Shown: positions 42,684 to 56,990 of the stretch, piece after piece
Layout: every line of letters begins with the position of its first letter
Position numbering within the stretch: position 1 is the stretch's first letter
Source: Artemia franciscana
Lineage: Eukaryota; Arthropoda; Branchiopoda; Anostraca; Artemiidae
DNA: 64,000 bases
Assembly (NCBI RefSeq): GCF_032884065.1
Contig: NC_088867.1
Coordinates: 21,892,281-21,956,280 of the forward strand
Direction: 5' to 3'
The notes under the pieces: generated by a model
What the model saw: only the letters and a program-made list of their open reading frames with translations
What the model was told of the DNA's origin: nothing
The model's database searches: none
Position numbers and translations under genes: made by a program

Positions 42684-45080
42684 GTAATATGTGATGGTAC
42701 ACGTCAATTTTTGCTGATCTCCTTACTAAGTCATGCAGTGACAAGTTTCAATGGCTTCTATGGGGGGAGGGGTGCTCCTCCTTCCTTTCTCCTGATTTGT
42801 ATGCCCTTCCCATCTAGATTTTAAAATATATATATTCTGGGTATTGTCATTGAAAAATACCCTTTTTTGTATATTCATGGAAAAAATTAAAAACAAAATA
42901 ATATTTTCCCCCTCCCCCTAATTTTTGTGAATTGACGCCACTGACAAGATTTCAGGAAAATTTTAAAGAAAGTGACTGAGTTTAATGGATTAAGCGCCAA
43001 GTTTCAGGAATTGATATTTGAGCTGATTCCCTAAAGTTTTATCAGTCAGAGAAAAAGTTAAAGAAGAAATATCAAAGAAACATTCCAGAAAGCGATTAGT
43101 CCAAATTGTATGTCCTTTTTCATATCTAGTATTTATTTATATATATATATATATATTCAATTGCCGTCGAATAAAAAATTCTATCTGTCTTAGTTCTGAA
43201 GTTGTTTTTTTTTTTCCATTGGCCAACTTTCTAACGTCACCACTTAGAAAGGAGTGGAGGATAAGCTCCAATTTCTTTAGCAATGAGAGAACTTTTAAAG
43301 TTTATAAAGCACACCTGAAACCATTTCTCTACCGCAATCCCATGTCCGAAAAACCTAATGATAAAATCAGTTGAAATCACGAACAGAAATGGGTAGCAAC
43401 AATAGATGGCAGTACTTTCAGACCCGTGGGAAAATGCCGCGTTTTTGCTTCTGTCAATTTTTCTATTTATCACTCGAAGAAGATGTATTAGCTGTGGAGC
43501 CGGGTATCTGCCGCATATATTTAACACTTATAGATTTTAGTCCATCTTCCATTTGAAAGTGGTGCCTACCTGCTTGCCTGCTAGAACGGAGCTTTCCACT
43601 CGAAAGCAGAAACATGGTTTGATGAAACGAAAGCTTGCACAACTTCAGATACTTCTCTCTGATATAGGCTATATAACTCCACTTCACTTAGCACACCATA
43701 GTCTCTGGCTCATGGACAAGCGAAAACCATCTTTTTTGTCCCTAGGCAAGAGTTCTGCGGAGCTTTCCAAAATGTAATGCCATATTCATCAATCCAGCCT
43801 AAGGTCCACACTTTCCGTAAAAACCGCACAGGTTAGACACTTACCAGTGTCCAGGAATAAGCCGAGATCGGCGGCATAGAAAAAAAAAACGGGACAAAAC
43901 CAAAGTGTTGCTCTCGCAACACAATAACCGTCGATGCCAGGACTAGATCCAGCCACTTTGGGATTTCAAGTTTTGAGAGGATGAAAAGTAATGAATTCGA
44001 CTTTGCGGCTAAGTGGACCTTAAATTACCAAAAACACTAAGAGTGGAACTTGATTTTAAGTTGGTTAAATGGAAACTTTCACTGCCATATGTGTCTTAAA
44101 AATGAGGAAAATTCTGGAGCTCAATTTTCAATGCAAAAGATCTCCAGATGCAGTTTGGTAGATTTACCCTTAGCGGGCGTCAACTTTGAAAATAAGGAAC
44201 GCCTTTGAAAAACCAGTTGAAAATGAGCGAAAAAAACCACATAGTATTGGGGCTCTTGAAGCTATAACTTTCCTGATAGCTATAGCAAAAGATAGACAAT
44301 GCTATAAATCTAGAAAAGTTTTTACATTAATTAAAAGTAAAGAAATAGATGAAACATTATAGTAGTTTCATTTAAATGTAAATACAACACTATGACAACA
44401 AGCATGCCAAATATATAAAGTGCTCGAATTTGGTATTTTTTTTGTAAGTAAAACTATAAATTTGGTATTTTTTTGTAAGTAAAACTAAACTAAGTTAGAC
44501 AAGCTTGAAACGCAAGTAATTAAGCAAAGCAGTTCAAAACCATAAGGTTAGAAGTAGGTTCACTAAGGTCAGTTTTGGCCCAAGATTTAATACCTTTGAA
44601 TGCTTCTGCTTGATCTGCCTTCTTGGTAGTCGGGTTAATTTTAGGTATTCGTTATTTTTTTATTCCTCATCATTGATTCTTTTTATTTGTCTATTCTTTA
44701 TTAGACTTTAGTTATTCTTTTTTTGAACTCTTTGCTTCAAGATTTTCATTTTTTGTTCTGTTCTTTTTCAGGTCTATTGACTGCTTTCCGTGATTTGAGT
44801 TATAGATGGTGCTTAAACACAATCACAGGACAACAGTATAGACTACTTTAGATTCAAATCCAATCATAATGCCCCTACAGATGCTCTATTCACAATGCTC
44901 CAGTATATTCACCATGCTCCATTACTAAAGGAAGATTTAGCTTAATGTTCGCTTCACAAGCACCCATTATCAGTACCATTTTTGTTTTAAATCTTGAATA
45001 AAATTAAATCTCTGGCTTTGTAGGAGTTTTCTCTTCTAAACTAGAGCTGTTCAATGGAAAAACTACAAATAAAGCCTTAC

Positions 45081-45275
45081 CATCACATAGGGTTTGTCAT
45101 TGCTACCGAAAGCACCGCCCAACCTTCTCCCTTGGAATGTCTACGCGTACCAGTTTACATCTTGGTCTTGGCGGATAAAGACCAACTGCAGATCAAATTG
45201 GAACCTGTTGTGTCGTCCAACGATAAAACTACACATTCAAGCCATACCTGGTTAAGGAGGGAGGCCTGGCCACAG
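45081..45275 (-). pseudogene. Possible AO/XDH exon remnant, copy 2
   Basis: Identical segment in the second unit. Confidence 0.33.
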
Positions 45276-47286
45276 CTGTAATGAAAGTATTGAAAAGCTT
45301 AATTTAATGATGCTCCTTGTAACGAGGAGCCAAATTTCTTTAGAATATTTAAGGCTAAAACAATTTGTTGAGGACATTTCTTGCCTCTCTGACTTACTGA
45401 ATTTAAGATGCACAAATGTATTAACTGAGATACAACTTCTTTCATGATTGTTTCCCTTAAAGTTCTCGCTTTCTTTAAATTTTCTGTTTCAGCCTTTCTT
45501 CATCTTATTAGGTTTTTGGCAGCGTTTCACAATTTTATTGTGGGGGGCCACTACAATGAGACAATTGAAGTCTCTGCAGTGTATGTATTTTAAAAAAGTA
45601 GTCGGCTTGAAAGCAGTTTGGATCTTAAAGGTGACCTGGGTTTACCAAATTTGTGTCATAAGAGCATTATCAAGATGATCAAATTTTTGTTACAGATATT
45701 ACATTTGCTCGATAACCGTCTAGTGAAGGCGGCTCACAATAACTTGTTGTAATCTTTTAAAAAGGCGAGGTGGCCAAAACAGATTAAAGCCACGCCGGAA
45801 GAAGCTGGCTTCACATGGGCATGGAATAATAACCAGGGTCCTCATTGCAAACCTAATGATTTCCTTGGCATGTTGGATTTGGCTCTTTACCACCAGTAGA
45901 TTAAAGCAGCCTATGATTTTATAACCAGATTAAAGTAATGTTTTGAGAGGAATTTCAGTTTATACTGAAACTACCGTACAGCGTCCCAAGGCATTGACGG
46001 TAGGTGTTTGCAAATTTTGTGCCATAGCGTAGGGCACACTTGGATTCTTATGATGAAAATGGCCGGGAGGCTGGTCTACTTGCACCCTTTGTTGAGAATA
46101 TAGGAGAGACGCAGAACATTTTATGAGTAATTGTCAAAGTTTGGAGAATTTATAGAATTGCTTTTTTTTTGGGGGGGGGGGAATAGGATGCATCATGGCT
46201 CCAATTTATCTTCGAGACATTTTATAGGAAGCTAATTATTATGGTGGAGAGTTTTATAGAGAATTTTTTAGAGTGGGCTACCCCTCCTCAATATCTTACT
46301 CTTTACGCTGAAGTTTGACTTTTTGCTCCAATTGCTTAAAAATGACTCCTGAAACACATGTTTTGTTAATTAGAACAATACGCTTTTTAATAACTCAAAA
46401 ACTTTAGCATAAATGGCGAGGGATTGAGGTGGGGCGACCCCTTGTAAACGGTACAATTTCTGTTCGATTTAAGTTTTAATGTTACTCCTTGATTTCAGTT
46501 CAAAGGAAATATTGTTTTTCATTTTATTGTTTATAAGTCCGCATCCCTCAATGACGATTTTGTAGACATTTATATCTCAAGGCCAGTGGTGAAATTTTAG
46601 GCGCTTTATAAAACAAATTCTTAAGATTTGAGTCATATATGTAATTGCTGAGAATCTCTTGTTTTCATAAGAAAGCATTAAGTAGAGCCAGCCTTTGGGG
46701 ATGGCAAGTGGTATAACCCCACCTGGCCTTCTCATAATACCCCATTGACCCTAACTTACGAACGAGTGGTCGGATCTCAATGAAATTTGATATTTAGAAG
46801 GACCTCGTAGCTAAGATCTCTTATTTTAAAATCCAACTCACATTTTAAATCCAACTGGATCCAGAGACATTGGAGGGAGTTGGAGGGGGAACTGAAAATC
46901 TTGGAAAACGCTCAGAGTGTAGAGATCGAGATGAAACTTGGTGGGAAGAATAAGAACATGTCCTAGATAAGTTGTTGACATTAAACGGACTGATTCTGCT
47001 CTCATTGGGGGAATTGCGTGGGTGTTAATTCGGAAAAATTAGACAAATTACGGTATTTTTATCTTACAAATGGGTAGCCAGATCTTAACGCAACTGCTAA
47101 ATACTTCATATTAAGCATTATATTTCACAAAATAAATATATATGCCAAATATCACGATCATAGAAGCAGAGCTAATCATTGGCTGTTTTCAATACTTTTC
47201 AATTGCAATCCAAATATTATTTCAATTTCTCTAATAACTTTCAAGGTTCTCTCGGAATAGGACAAATTGACTATACTTATGCAAAG

Positions 47287-47444
47287 AAGGGAATAATCTA
47301 TCGATTGAATTTATTTTGTTGGTTGAATACTGTAGATGATTAGTATTTTTGGTTGAATATATCGATAGTATCGATATTGATGGTTGAATATTGTAGATTA
47401 TCAATGTTGGCGGTTGAATATAAGTAGAGTTTATCGACAATTCA
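47287..47444 (+). promoter_or_regulatory. CGATA/GGTTGAATA repeat leader, copy 2
   Basis: Unchanged copy ahead of the second peptide ORF. Confidence 0.45.
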
Positions 47445-47457
47445 CAGTACTGAGAAA

Positions 47458-47610
47458 ATGAGACAATGGGTTAAACAAGTTGTTTCACTTTTGCTTTTAC
47501 TGATTTTAGGACTAACGAATGGCATTTTCGACGGAAATATAATCGGGTACAATAATAACAATAATTTTATTATTCTAAAATCCCTAGGGTCTTTAAAATA
47601 CAAAGTTTAA
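47458..47610 (+). CDS. Candidate secreted 50-residue peptide, copy 2
   Basis: Same coding sequence as copy 1. I see no base difference within the frame. Confidence 0.4.
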   Translation: MRQWVKQVVSLLLLLILGLTNGIFDGNIIGYNNNNNFIILKSLGSLKYKV

Positions 47611-49835
47611 CAATTTATCCCAATTAATTTGCATAGTGCAAATAAAAACACTATATAAATTCTCTATAATTCTTATAGGTTTTAGAACTTTAAAGCTTAA
47701 GTTTAAAACATAAGTTTTAATTGGTACTTAGGTTTTATTTTGACAAATAAAGAAGCAATCCTTTAACTTCGCAAAACTTGACGCGAAATATTGTAAATTT
47801 GAGTAACCAATTTGATTGGGGTTATTCAGCAGGTGTTACTTCACATTCATACTGTTCAATCAGTTAGACTAAGTGTCTTCAATCAGTTTTTTCAATCAGC
47901 TTTTTGAATTTTAATATAGACGCAAGATGAACAGAGGTTTGTGTTTTGTTTTTCTCGAAGAAAGGGTACAATTCCTTTGCTCAAGAAAAGAAACTGTTAG
48001 TGCTTTCTGATGTAAAGATTATTTCTAATTAAAGAGATTCTTATATCAAAGCTATTTTTCCTTGTCTTCAAATTCGAAAAAAGAACTGTTCGTTGATTCC
48101 AATCAAAATTCTATAAGTTTAAACAAGGAATTCATTACGTTTCTATTTTTGAGTTGATTACTTGTTTTTGTTTTTTTGTTGTTTTTTTTTTTTCAAATTA
48201 CGCTAAAGCTGCTTTCCTGAAAGAAGAAAAAATTGGGATTTAAAATTTGTAATATTAAAACTTGCTTTCTTATCTTTTAAGTATGATAAAAAATAACCTT
48301 TAATTAACAATAATAAAAATTCTTGAACTTCTGTCATTTAATTCTATAAACCTTCTTGTGTTTTGCTTGGTCCTGAATTAAGAAAAGGTATTTTCCGGAA
48401 ATATTACTTTTTCGGGTAAATTTTTGTATTCACTGTTTGAGATACCTAAGAAATAGACATACCTTTAGAAGCGAAGTTTTATTCCAAATCAAAATATAAC
48501 ATTCATTTTGTTTGGAAAGTTAAATAACCCACACCCTACCCCCAAATGGTTAAATATATACCTTGAATTGTATATTTAAGGTGAGTTTCCTAATTGTCAC
48601 TCTTTTTTTAAAACTAATTTAACGATTTGTCAAAACAATGGCAATCCCTTTCTTTATATTATTTTGGGTATATATTTGTCTGTTAGTCGGGGGGGGGGGA
48701 AGTCAAAGAGTAACATTACAACTGAAATTAATGCAAAATTTTGCTGCAGGATAAAATTCTGATTCTAAAGGTACAGTATTGGTCATAGAGCTATCTCAAT
48801 GCCCAGAGAATCGCAACACTGACCCTGTTTGGTGTCATAACTCTTTTTCTCCAAAGAACAACTTGGTTGAATAATGGAGCAGTTAATATTAAAATTGTTT
48901 TTTCTTATCTTTAAGTTAGTAAAAAAGAAAATCGCCAGCAACAATATAAATTACAATTTTGGCTGTTAGAGCCCTACAGAATTAAAAACATTGAAACTTG
49001 ACCCATAATTTTAAGGGGGCAAGAAAAGGGCTGCCAAAATTGAAACCTAAAACCTGACTAAGTCTTTTCAAATATAATTGGGAAATTTAGGCCTATGCAG
49101 AAATTTCAAGTTCCTATCTAAAAAAATACGGAATTTTGTATTTTTGGCCAGAAGGCAAATCACGAATGCGTGTTCTTTTTTTCCAGGGGTGATCGTATCG
49201 GCCCAGTGGTCCTAGAATGTCTTTTACGCTTCTCCTCCACCCCACTCTGTTCGAAACGCCACCTCTTACTACTACTGTGACCAATACTACAATTAAGGCT
49301 AAGGGTGTGAAGGTGAAAACCTTCTTATCCTTAACCTTCAAATATTCAACCCTCAAACCTTGAAATATGCAGGGGGTTTCGGAAAAAAAATCAAATGACG
49401 TTGTTTGCATGCAAGTTGTCAATTCAAGCAAATTTCTCCAGCGTAAAATTCTCATTGAAAAACTAAATTCCTGGAACCTTCCCTTATCATCGAAAATTAT
49501 CCCCGTGGAAAATCCTGCCAGCAGATAACTCCACTTCATCTCCCGAGAAATATGTGCATACTTCCCAATAACAAATACTATATGTAAACAATGGGCAAAT
49601 TTTGTAGTAGTTTTTGACAGAAATAATATTTAGGTGGCGACACTGACACCGATAGAACTATTCCAGAGTCACTATTATTCCTCAGCTTCCTATGTCGCTT
49701 CTTACCTGCAGTTCAAAAGCTTGATATTTTTATTTAAATAAAAATAAACTCGAGCGACGATCAGTCACAAAGTGTGATATACAGATACCTTTATTTTTGA
49801 GGCGGTCACATAGGACATATAAGAGTCAGTGATCA

Positions 49836-50168
49836 TTATACCTCATAATTTTCAATTACTTCCTTCGCTTTTCTAGAACATACCTTCGAAAGCTTGGCTT
49901 TCAAATCCCGGAATTTTTCAACCAATAAAGACACTTCAGTGGCTCTATCTAACTGCTCCCTTGCCAATGCACTTGCAAGTCTCTTATAGTGTAAAATTAC
50001 AGTTTGAATGAAATTCTTAAAATTTGAATGTGTTAAATTAAAGAAAAAACAGAAAATCAATAGGACTGGAAACAGTAACAGAAATCTTAATTTTTCATCG
50101 GTTCTAGTTTCTTTCATGTTTTCTTTTCTTTTATATACATAGATATTTTTTATTTTCATCCAAAACAT
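49836..50168 (-). CDS. Unrecognised 110-residue ORF, copy 2
   Basis: Same protein as copy 1. Upstream lies the LINE tail of copy 3, so any promoter beyond the unit edge is missing. Confidence 0.33.
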   Translation of the reverse strand: MFWMKIKNIYVYKRKENMKETRTDEKLRFLLLFPVLLIFCFFFNLTHSNFKNFIQTVILHYKRLASALAREQLDRATEVSLLVEKFRDLKAKLSKVCSRKAKEVIENYEV

Positions 50169-50212
50169 ATAAATTAAACAAAGAATTTACCATTAACGGC
50201 CACTCTTAAGAC

Positions 50213-50487
50213 AACTGTTCACGTATCTTGGCCTCTTCATCAGGGACAACAGATCTATCGAAGCTGAATGTATGTCCTGAATCGCAAAGGCGGCCTCAAC
50301 AATGGTCCAACTGTCTCGCTCTGTCTGATCAAAGCCCGGCATTACGCTCAAAACAAAGATGCGTATATGCAACACCACTGTAAACCAAGTTCTTCTCTAC
50401 TGTGCTAAGACCTAACCTGCTTCTGTTTCGGTCCAAAGCACCTTAGACACTACTCAAACCAAATTCCCCAGACAAATCAAAGATATT
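50213..50487 (+). pseudogene. LINE RT tail in copy 3, cut at the duplication junction
   Basis: Same truncated start as in copy 2. Confidence 0.8.
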
Positions 50488-50832
50488 AAGTTGTAAGACT
50501 TTTTTCCAATATCCAACTGCTGTCACTTATCAGCCAGACACATAATTCACGTCAGCTCGTGGGTTTCAGACCGCCTTGTCTGAAATAGCTAAATAGGAAA
50601 CTTATAGTCCCTTGACCTGAACAAGAATAAACAAAAAGACAGATAAAACTCCACAAAAAACCTCAAACGAGACCACGGCCAGTAGAGAGGAAAGACTAAA
50701 ACAACGCGGATATTTCGCCTGTATCCAAACTAGGTGTCCTCAGCACGAGATAAAAAGAAAAAACCCACTAAACTAAAAACAAATAAAACCACCACCAATA
50801 ATAATAAATACAATTGTCAATTTACAATTAGA

Positions 50833-50947
50833 GGTACAATTTAGAGGTGAATTTTACAAACAGGTGTTTGGTTTGGCTATGGGGGCATCTCTCTCCCCTT
50901 TGTTGGCCAATCTCTTCATGGAATCTATTGAAACCTCTGCTATACAA
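50833..50947 (+). pseudogene. Penelope-like RT scrap, copy 3
   Basis: Same fragment in the third 9.38-kb unit. Confidence 0.75.
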
Positions 50948-51836
50948 AGTTTTAGGCTCTCCCCTTGTTTCTGGGGTAGATTCATGTTTCTGGGGTAGAT
51001 TTATTAGTCAATTTCTATTTTGTAATTTCTACTTTTTCTTTGTCAAAAAAGCATGCAAAATTCATTTTAAAAATGTAAAGAATTGAATGTAAAATCATAT
51101 GTAATGGACAGGAGCATCTTGCTTAAGAATTAGGAAGTGGTTGTTGTCATTTCTGGGACAGGCTACTTTTTTGTGTTATGCCTTCCCCTTGTCTGTATCT
51201 ATTAATATCTATTATAGATACATTTATGTATTAATGTTTGATTTTTTTATATATAAAAAGATATCATTCTACAAGTAAAAACTCTCTTAGGTCCATAGTG
51301 TCCACTGATATAGCACAAAATAAACATAAAAACTCAGGAAAGATTCAGGCATTCGAACTAAATCAAATACTACATTCTGCAATGTTTTATTGCTTTGATA
51401 TTGATGTTGGCAACAAAGCACGCTCACATTATTATGACGCTCTCAATGATTTATTTTGGTCTATATCTATTAATTTTTCTTTGTTCTCTGGTTTCTAGTG
51501 ATTCTTTAGGATAAACTTGCACTGCCCTTATAAATTCTTGTCCTTGTAAATAATTTACAGGTTGGGAAGTGAAAAAAAAGTTCCACTGGAAGTCAATACA
51601 TAAAGAAAATCAAATGTCTACATCTTAATCCTCTCGTAATGTGCCAGAGCAATTTGACAAATCTGGATGAAAAGCAAATTTGAGTAAATTTGTAATTTCA
51701 AAGATTTGTTTAAGTTGTCTACTTTTTTGGGAGTGATTTTTCTAGTTTCGTTTTGTCTTTTGACAGTTTCTCTTTCTTTATTTACCTTAACTTTTTTTTT
51801 CTTTGTTTTAATGCTAATATTTATTATTAGTTTCAG

Positions 51837-52066
51837 GGATCCGTAGTAAGCCATGATAATCAGAAATGTATAGTAATGAATGAATCAAACAGCTTAGACA
51901 TAGTAGTTGAACTTTTAACAGATGATATTAGTGTACTTGTAGATCAGACAAACTTTTAAATTGAAGAATAATGCCTGTAAGCTATTATTAGCCATTATGG
52001 AAAGCCAAACAGATACAGAGAGTGCAGAGAGGATTTTCGGCAAAATTAATTCCAGACAGATGGTAG
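51837..52066 (+). pseudogene. ITPR exon remnant, copy 3
   Basis: Same exon, frame loss and splice sites as in copies 1 and 2. Confidence 0.85.
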
Positions 52067-54460
52067 GTAATATGTGATGGTACACGTCAATTTTTGCTGA
52101 TCTCCTTACTAAGTCATGCAGTGACAAGTTTCAATGGCTTCTATGGGGGGAGGGGTGCTCCTCCTTCCTTTCTCCTGATTTGTATGCCCTTCCCATCTAG
52201 ATTTTAAAATATATATATTCTGGGTATTGTCATTGAAAAATACCCTTTTTTGTATATTCATGGAAAAAATTAAAAACAAAATAATATTTTCCCCCTCCCC
52301 CTAATTTTTGTGAATTGACGCCACTGACAAGATTTCAGGAAAATTTTAAAGAAAGTGACTGAGTTTAATGGATTAAGCGCCAAGTTTCAGGAATTGATAT
52401 TTGAGCTGATTCCCTAAAGTTTTATCAGTCAGAGAAAAAGTTAAAGAAGAAATATCAAAGAAACATTCCAGAAAGCGATTAGTCCAAATTGTATGTCCTT
52501 TTTCATATCTAGTATTTATTTATATATATATATATATCAATTGCCGTCGAATAAAAAATTCTATCTGTCTTAGTTCTGAAGTTGTTTTTTTTTTTCCATT
52601 GGCCAACTTTCTAACGTCACCACTTAGAAAGGAGTGGAGGATAAGCTCCAATTTCTTTAGCAATGAGAGAACTTTTAAAGTTTATAAAGCACACCTGAAA
52701 CCATTTCTCTACCGCAATCCCATGTCCGAAAAACCTAATGATAAAATCAGTTGAAATCACGAACAGAAATGGGTAGCAACAATAGATGGCAGTACTTTCA
52801 GACCCGTGGGAAAATGCCGCGTTTTTGCTTCTGTCAATTTTTCTATTTATCACTCGAAGAAGATGTATTAGCTGTGGAGCCGGGTATCTGCCGCATATAT
52901 TTAACACTTATAGATTTTAGTCCATCTTCCATTTGAAAGTGGTGCCTACCTGCTTGCCTGCTAGAACGGAGCTTTCCACTCGAAAGCAGAAACATGGTTT
53001 GATGAAACGAAAGCTTGCACAACTTCAGATACTTCTCTCTGATATAGGCTATATAACTCCACTTCACTTAGCACACCATAGTCTCTGGCTCATGGACAAG
53101 CGAAAACCATCTTTTTTGTCCCTAGGCAAGAGTTCTGCGGAGCTTTCCAAAATGTAATGCCATATTCATCAATCCAGCCTGAGGTCCACACTTTCCGTAA
53201 AAACCGCACAGGTTAGACACTTACCAGTGTCCAGGAATAAGCCGAGATCGGCGGCATAGAAAAAAAAAACGGGACAAAACCAAAGTGTTGCTCTCGCAAC
53301 ACAATAACCGTCGATGCCAGGACTAGATCCAGCCACTTTGGGATTTCAAGTTTTGAGAGGATGAAAAGTAATGAATTCGACTTTGCGGCTAAGTGGACCT
53401 TAAATTACCAAAAACACTAAGAGTGGAACTTGATTTTAAGTTGGTTAAATGGAAACTTTCACTGCCATATGTGTCTTAAAAATGAGGAAAATTCTGGAGC
53501 TCAATTTTCAATGCAAAAGATCTCCAGATGCAGTTTGGTAGATTTACCCTTAGCGGGCGTCAACTTTGAAAATAAGGAACGCCTTTGAAAAACCAGTTGA
53601 AAATGAGCGAAAAAAACCACATAGTATTGGGGCTCTTGAAGCTATAACTTTCCTGATAGCTATAGCAAAAGATAGACAATGCTATAAATCTAGAAAAGTT
53701 TTTACATTAATTAAAAGTAAAGAAATAGATGAAACATTATAGTAGTTTCATTTAAATGTAAATACAACACTATGACAACAAGCATGCCAAATATATAAAG
53801 TGCTCAAATTTGGTATTTTTTTTGTAAGTAAAACTATAAATTTGGTATTTTTTTGTAAGTAAAACTAAACTAAGTTAGACAAGCTTGAAACGCAAGTAAT
53901 TAAGCAAAGCAGTTCAAAACCATAAGGTTAGAAGTAGGTTCACTAAGGTCAGTTTTGGCCCAAGATTTAATACCTTTGAATGCTTCTGCTTGATCTGCCT
54001 TCTTGGTAGTCGGGTTAATTTTAGGTATTCGTTATTTTTTTATTCCTCATCATTGATTCTTTTTATTTGTCTATTCTTTATTAGACTTTAGTTATTCTTT
54101 TTTTGAACTCTTTGCTTCAAGATTTTCATTTTTTGTTCTGTTCTTTTTCAGGTCTATTAACTGCTTTCCGTGATTTGAGTTATAGATGGTGCTTAAACAC
54201 AATCACAGGACAACAGTATAGACTACTTTAGATTCAAATCCAATCATAATGCCCCTACAGATGCTCTATTCACAATGCTCCAGTATATTCACCATGCTCC
54301 ATTACTAAAGGAAGATTTAGCTTAATGTTCGCTTCACAAGCACCCATTATCAGTACCATTTTTGTTTTAAATCTTGAATAAAATTAAATCTCTGGCTTTG
54401 TAGGAGTTTTCTCTTCTAAACTAGAGCTGTTCAATGGAAAAACTACAAATAAAGCCTTAC

Positions 54461-54655
54461 CATCACATAGGGTTTGTCATTGCTACCGAAAGCACCGCCC
54501 AACCTTCTCCCTTGGAATGTCTACGCGTACCAGTTTACATCTTGGTCTTGGCGGATAAAGACCAACTGCAGATCAAATTGGAACCTGTTGTGTCGTCCAA
54601 CGATAAAACTACACATTCAAGCCATACCTGGTTAAGGAGGGAGGCCTGGCCACAG
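54461..54655 (-). pseudogene. Possible AO/XDH exon remnant, copy 3
   Basis: Identical segment in the third unit. Confidence 0.33.
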
Positions 54656-56666
54656 CTGTAATGAAAGTATTGAAAAGCTTAATTTAATGATGCTCCTTGT
54701 AACGAGGAGCCAAATTTCTTTAGAATATTTAAGGCTAAAACAATTTGTTGAGGACATTTCTTGCCTCTCTGACTTACTGAATTTAAGATGCACAAATGTA
54801 TTAACTGAGATACAACTTCTTTCATGATTGTTTCCCTTAAAGTTCTCGCTTTCTTTAAATTTTCTGTTTCAGCCTTTCTTCATCTTATTAGGTTTTTGGC
54901 AGCGTTTCACGATTTTATTGTGGGGGGCCACTACAATGAGACAATTGAAGTCTCTGCAGTGTATGTATTTTAAAAAAGTAGTCGGCTTGAAAGCAGTTTG
55001 GATCTTAAAGGTGACCTGGGTTTACCAAATTTGTGTCATAAGAGCATTATCAAGATGATCAAATTTTTGTTACAGATATTACATTTGCTCGATAACCGTC
55101 TAGTGAAGGCGGCTCACAATAACTTGTTGTAATCTTTTAAAAAGGCGAGGTGGCCAAAACAGATTAAAGCCACGCCGGAAGAAGCTGGCTTCACATGGGC
55201 ATGGAATAATAACCAGGGTCCTCATTGCAAACCTAATGATTTCCTTGGCATGTTGGATTTGGCTCTTTACCACCAGTAGATTAAAGCAGCCTATGATTTT
55301 ATAACCAGATTAAAGTAATGTTTTGAGAGGAATTTCAGTTTATACTGAAACTACCGTACAGCGTCCCAAGGCATTGACGGTAGGTGTTTGCAAATTTTGT
55401 GCCATAGCGTAGGGCACACTTGGATTCTTATGATGAAAATGGCCGGGAGGCTGGTCTACTTGCACCCTTTGTTGAGAATATAGGAGAGACGCAGAACATT
55501 TTATGAGTAATTGTCAAAGTTTGGAGAATTTATAGAATTGCTTTTTTTTTGGGGGGGGGGGAATAGGATGCATCATGGCTCCAATTTATCTTCGAGACAT
55601 TTTATAGGAAGCTAATTATTATGGTGGAGAGTTTTATAGAGAATTTTTTAGAGTGGGCTACCCCTCCTCAATATCTTACTCTTTACGCTGAAGTTTGACT
55701 TTTTGCTCCAATTGCTTAAAAATGACTCCTGAAACACATGTTTTGTTAATTAGAACAATACGCTTTTTAATAACTCAAAAACTTTAGCATAAATGGCGAG
55801 GGATTGAGGTGGGGCGACCCCTTGTAAACGGTACAATTTCTGTTCGATTTAAGTTTTAATGTTACTCCTTGATTTCAGTTCAAAGGAAATATTGTTTTTC
55901 ATTTTATTGTTTATAAGTCCGCATCCCTCAATGACGATTTTGTAGACATTTATATCTCAAGGCCAGTGGTGAAATTTTAGGCGCTTTATAAAACAAATTC
56001 TTAAGATTTGAGTCATATATGTAATTGCTGAGAATCTCTTGTTTTCATAAGAAAGCATTAAGTAGAGCCAGCCTTTGGGGATGGCAAGTGGTATAACCCC
56101 ACCTGGCCTTCTCATAATACCCCATTGACCCTAACTTACGAACGAGTGGTCGGATCTCAATGAAATTTGATATTTAGAAGGACCTCGTAGCTAAGATCTC
56201 TTATTTTAAAATCCAACTCACATTTTAAATCCAACTGGATCCAGAGACATTGGAGGGAGTTGGAGGGGGAACTGAAAATCTTGGAAAACGCTCAGAGTGT
56301 AGAGATCGAGATGAAACTTGGTGGGAAGAATAAGAACATGTCCTAGATAAGTTGTTGACATTAAACGGACTGATTCTGCTCTCATTGGGGGAATTGCGTG
56401 GGTGTTAATTCGGAAAAATTAGACAAATTACGGTATTTTTATCTTACAAATGGGTAGCCAGATCTTAACGCAACTGCTAAATACTTCATATTAAGCATTA
56501 TATTTCACAAAATAAATATATATGCCAAATATCACGATCATAGAAGCAGAGCTAATCATTGGCTGTTTTCAATACTTTTCAATTGCAATCCAAATATTAT
56601 TTCAATTTCTCTAATAACTTTCAAGGTTCTCTCGGAATAGGACAAATTGACTATACTTATGCAAAG

Positions 56667-56824
56667 AAGGGAATAATCTATCGATTGAATTTATTTTGTT
56701 GGTTGAATACTGTAGATGATTAGTATTTTTGGTTGAATATATCGATAGTATCGATATTGATGGTTGAATATTGTAGATTATCAATGTTGGCGGTTGAATA
56801 TAAGTAGAGTTTATCGACAATTCA
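56667..56824 (+). promoter_or_regulatory. CGATA/GGTTGAATA repeat leader, copy 3
   Basis: Unchanged copy ahead of the third peptide ORF. Confidence 0.45.
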
Positions 56825-56837
56825 CAGTACTGAGAAA

Positions 56838-56990
56838 ATGAGACAATGGGTTAAACAAGTTGTTTCACTTTTGCTTTTACTGATTTTAGGACTAACGAAT
56901 GGCATTTTCGACGGAAATATAATCGGGTACAATAATAACAATAATTTTATTATTCTAAAATCCCTAGGGTCTTTAAAATACAAAGTTTAA
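56838..56990 (+). CDS. Candidate secreted 50-residue peptide, copy 3
   Basis: Same coding sequence as copies 1 and 2. Confidence 0.4.
   Translation: MRQWVKQVVSLLLLLILGLTNGIFDGNIIGYNNNNNFIILKSLGSLKYKV

Larger units (their letters stand above)
40830..50212 (+). repeat. 9.38-kb tandem unit, copy 2
   Basis: 9,383 bp, joined directly to copy 1 (AAGACA then AACTG). Copy-specific bases noticed: 42,437 G, 43,801 A, 44,426 G and 44,779 G, plus homopolymer and TA-tract length changes. Confidence 0.97.
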